From contig NC_053114.1 in assembly GCF_010015445.1 (NCBI RefSeq), positions 29,612,579 through 29,676,578 on the forward strand: a stretch of DNA of 64,000 bases. Reading direction: 5' to 3'. Positions 61,286 to 64,000 of this stretch are shown here, piece by piece (the stretch's first letter is position 1; each line of letters begins with the position of its first letter). Source of the DNA: Perca fluviatilis. Taxonomy: Eukaryota; Chordata; Actinopteri; Perciformes; Percidae. Made by a program: the position numbers and the translations under genes. The notes under the pieces are model-generated. The model was not told the DNA's origin and did no database searches. It worked only from the letters and a program-made list of their open reading frames with translations.

Positions 61286-62885
61286 GTCGTGGAAAAACAG
61301 ACCAGCTCTTCACTCTTGCAAGGATCCTGGAGGGGGCCTGGGAGTAACATGTGTTTAGTGGATCTGGAGAAGGCGTATGACCGGGTCCCCTGGGAGATAC
61401 TGTGGGAGGTGCTGTGGGAGTATGGGGTGAGGGGGTCCCTTTTCAGGGCTATCTAATCCCTCATACATCCAATGTGAGAGCTGTGTCTGGGTTCTCTGGA
61501 GTAAATCTTTTCAGGTGAGGGTTGGCCTCCGCCAGGGCTGCGCTTTGTCACCAATCCTGTTTGTGATATTCATGGACAGGACATCAAGGCGTAGTCGTGG
61601 TGGGCATATGTTGGGCTGTGGATCTCATCGCTGCTTTTTGCAGATAATGTGGTCCTGATGGCATCATCAGTCCGTGACCTTCAGCACTAACTGGATCGGT
61701 TCACAGCCGAGTGTGAAATGGCTAGGATAAGGACCAGCACTTAATCTTAATCTGAGGCCATGCTTCTCAGCAGGAAACCCATGGAGTGCCTACTCCGGGT
61801 ATGGAATGAGTCCTCACCCCAAGTGAAGGAGCTCAAGTACCTTGGGGTCTTCTTCGCGAGTGAGGGGAAAATGGAGCAGGAGATTGGCCGGAGAATCAGC
61901 GCAGCTGGGGCAATATTACATTACCTTTACCGCACTGCTGTGACGAAAAGAAATAAAGGCAAAGCTCTCTATCTACTGTTTTTGTTCCTACCCTCACTTA
62001 TGGTCATGAAGGATGGGTCATGACCGAAAGAAGGAGATCCCTGGTACAAGTGGCCGAAATGGGTTTCCTCAGGAGGGTGGCTGGCGTCTCTCCCTGGACT
62101 AGGTGTAGTGTTAATTTTGTCACCTATTTCTAATTTAGTCTTAGTCTTGTGCCAAATGTCATTGTTAGTTTTAGTCATATTTAGTCATTCACATATCTTT
62201 TTTTGTTAGTCAAGTTTTAGTCGACTAAAAGTCTCGTCATTTTAGTCTAGTTTTAATCAAAACAGAACTCAATATATCTTAGTCAAGTTTTAGTCAAAAC
62301 ATTTTAGTCTTTTTTGAAATAATTTATTTCTGATAACCATTTCAGTCAAATATATAAAAATAACGGTAATAATACGGTAGGCTAACATTACCTGCTGCCA
62401 AGTGTAGTATTAACTAGCGTCCCGTGCAGCAATGTTTCGGTTGACTCTAACATCCGTTAATGAGCATCCAAGAGAAGCGCAGGCATTTAAGTGGCACTGA
62501 AATCCGCATTGCTATTCGGTCTGGTAGATAACCGTCGTTAAGTTGCCGTAGCACCGAGTCTCGGTACCCAACCCTAGTAAAAGCTGAATATTCTATCTCA
62601 TGATGAAAAAGTAGAGACGATTGTGGACGAAAATGAAGAGAGATTTTATCTTAGTTTTAATTTTATGCAAAACATTTTAGTCTTGTCTTTTTTCGTCAAC
62701 AATAATGAATGTTAAATTAGTCTTAGTCAGCGTTTTTGGACATTGGCACAGTCTCGTCATCGTCTCGTCTTAGTCATGGAAAAAAAGGTCGTTGACGAAC
62801 ATATTTAGTCTCGTCTCGTCTGACGAAATTAACACTTAACTAGGTGGAGAGATTATATCTCCACCCTGGCCTGGGAACATCTCAG
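61286..62885 (+). pseudogene. LINE reverse transcriptase relic (RTE/Rex-like), interrupted
   Basis: The plus strand reads MCLVDLEKAYDRVPWEILW (motif A), GLRQGCALSP (motif B), FADNVVLM (motif C, second Asp now Asn), VKELKYLGVFFASEGKMEQE and EMGFLRRVAGVS. Several stops and frameshifts are present. A hAT-like element (62106-62838) splits it, and the LINE resumes with GAGATTATATCTCCACC before fading. Confidence 0.6.
62106..62838. mobile_element. non-autonomous hAT-like element, copy 2
   Basis: 733 bp with ends TAGTGTTAATTTTGTCA and, read inward from the right, TAAGTGTTAATTTCGTCA. It is flanked by exact 8-bp repeats ACTAGGTG (62098-62105 and 62839-62846). The interior is full of TTTAGTC words, the reverse of copy 1 at 11954-12657. 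No coding frame. Confidence 0.75.
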
Positions 62886-62989
62886 GATCTCAGCCAATTT
62901 ATGTAAACATAGCATGAAGGTTGTTCAAAGTTCTTCAATGCAGGTTGAGCCAAAATTTGGAGAGTAGTCTAGGTAAGAAGATGTGGGTT

Positions 62990-63519
62990 TTAAAGGTCCC
63001 ATGACATGGTGCTCTTTGGATGCTTTTATATAGGCCTTAGTGGTCCGCTAATACTGTATCTTAAGTCTCTTTCCCGAAATTCAGCCTTAGTGCAGAATTA
63101 CAGCTGCTAGAGCCAGTCCCACAATGAGCTTTCCTTAGTATGTGCCATTTCTGTGTCTGTAGCTATTGAGGAGGAGAGATGGGGGGGGCAAGGTGGAGGG
63201 TGGGGGTGTGGCCTTGACCAACTGCCACTTTGCTCGTTTGAAAGCCATGATGTCTCTCTCTCATGGATGGGCCAAATTCTCGGGGCGGGCAAAGCAGAGA
63301 AAGGGGAGGTAACCTTGCTCCTTATGACCTCATAAGGAGCAAGATTCCAGATCGGCCCATCTGAGCTTTCATTTTCTCAAAGGCAGAGCAGGATACCCAG
63401 GGCTCGGTTTACACCTATCACCATTTCAAGCCACTGGGGGACCATAGGCAGGCTGGGGGAACGCATATTAATGTTAAAAAACCTCATAAAGTGAAATTTT
63501 CATGCCATGAGACCTTTAA
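62990..63519. mobile_element. MITE with TTAAAGGTCCCATG termini, copy 2
   Basis: About 530 bp, same family and orientation as the copy at 14083-14597. Its right end runs directly into the next MITE. Confidence 0.65.
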
Positions 63520-64000
63520 AGTGCCCATATTATGAAAAAAACACTTTTTCTGGGATTTGGGGTGTTATTTTGTGTCTCTGGTGCTTCCACACACATACAA
63601 ACTTTGAAAAAAATCCATCCATGCTGTTTTGAGTGAGATACGTTTTCTGAATGTGTCCTGCCTTGGGTGAGCTGTTCAAAATCGGCCCGGCTTGAGACGT
63701 CACAATCCGAAACGAGCTGGCTAACCGCAACCGTTAGCTCGTAGCGTTAGCATGCTAATGCTAACGCTAACATGCTAACGCTAGCATGCTACCTCGTTCT
63801 CAATAGCAAAGCACTGCTGCAACACACACAAGTTCACCATAATCTCCAAAAGAACTACTTACATGTGCGCCCTCATTTAGAAGTCTCCCAGCTAATCCTG
63901 CCTTGTAACTGACCAAAGTTGAAGAAACAGCCTTTCTTTTACTTCTATGGAGCTAGCTAGCTGACAAGATCTACATCTGAGCTACTGATCTCACTCTGTA
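63516..64000. mobile_element. MITE starting TTTAAAGTGCCCATATTATG, cut by window end
   Basis: The left terminus shares its TTTAAA with the end of the preceding MITE. It contains a GCTAACG / GTTAGC-rich stretch (63732-63795). The right end is beyond the window. Confidence 0.45.

Noticed and set aside
63732..63795. GCTAACG/GTTAGC-rich repeats considered as a CRISPR-like or palindromic array
   Set aside because: No regular spacer length and located inside a common fish MITE, so not an array.

Overview
The window is teleost genomic DNA, probably from a spiny-rayed fish (inference). It has long introns, many (AC)n/(GT)n microsatellites, tRNA-derived SINEs, jockey/L2-like and other LINEs, hAT and PIF/Harbinger elements, a Tc1-type MITE and a DIRS-like retroelement. 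One protein-coding gene is recognisable. It is the 3' half of a CUB and Sushi multiple domains gene on the minus strand, best matched to csmd1.

I reconstructed 26 coding exons (57775 down to 10036) by hand. They have AG/GT boundaries (coordinates derived by eye) and their split codons match across every junction. Together they make 3767 coding bases, about 1254 residues plus stop, with no frame break. In transcript order they encode: CUB14 (three exons); fifteen consecutive Sushi/CCP domains (CCP14-28), mostly one exon each with phase 1-1 boundaries; a linker; a conserved membrane-proximal stem (three exons); one transmembrane helix; and a 52-residue tail with an NPMY motif and a Ser/Thr-x-hydrophobic C-terminus. 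No upstream exon was found between 57776 and 64000, so the 5' half lies beyond the right edge. A 63-bp, stop-free, phase-compatible candidate cassette exon sits between the transmembrane and tail exons.

Layout: 1-10035 is the downstream flank and possible 3' UTR, with no gene recognised. 10036-25643 holds the tail, transmembrane, stem and last CCP exons, with Harbinger, hAT-like, MITE and LINE relics in the introns. 25644-27784 is an intron almost filled by a LINE that itself carries a nested hAT-like element. 27785-57775 holds CCP25 back to CUB14, with SINEs, MITEs and microsatellites between. 57776-64000 is a transposon graveyard: a DIRS-like element with inverted terminal repeats, a hAT BED-finger relic, a LINE interrupted by a hAT-like insertion, and two abutting MITEs.

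I saw no operon, CRISPR array, new enzyme system or second host gene. The items most worth following up are the candidate cassette exon, UG/CA repeats placed at three csmd1 splice sites, a CCP domain that has lost its conserved tryptophan, and the nested transposon structures.
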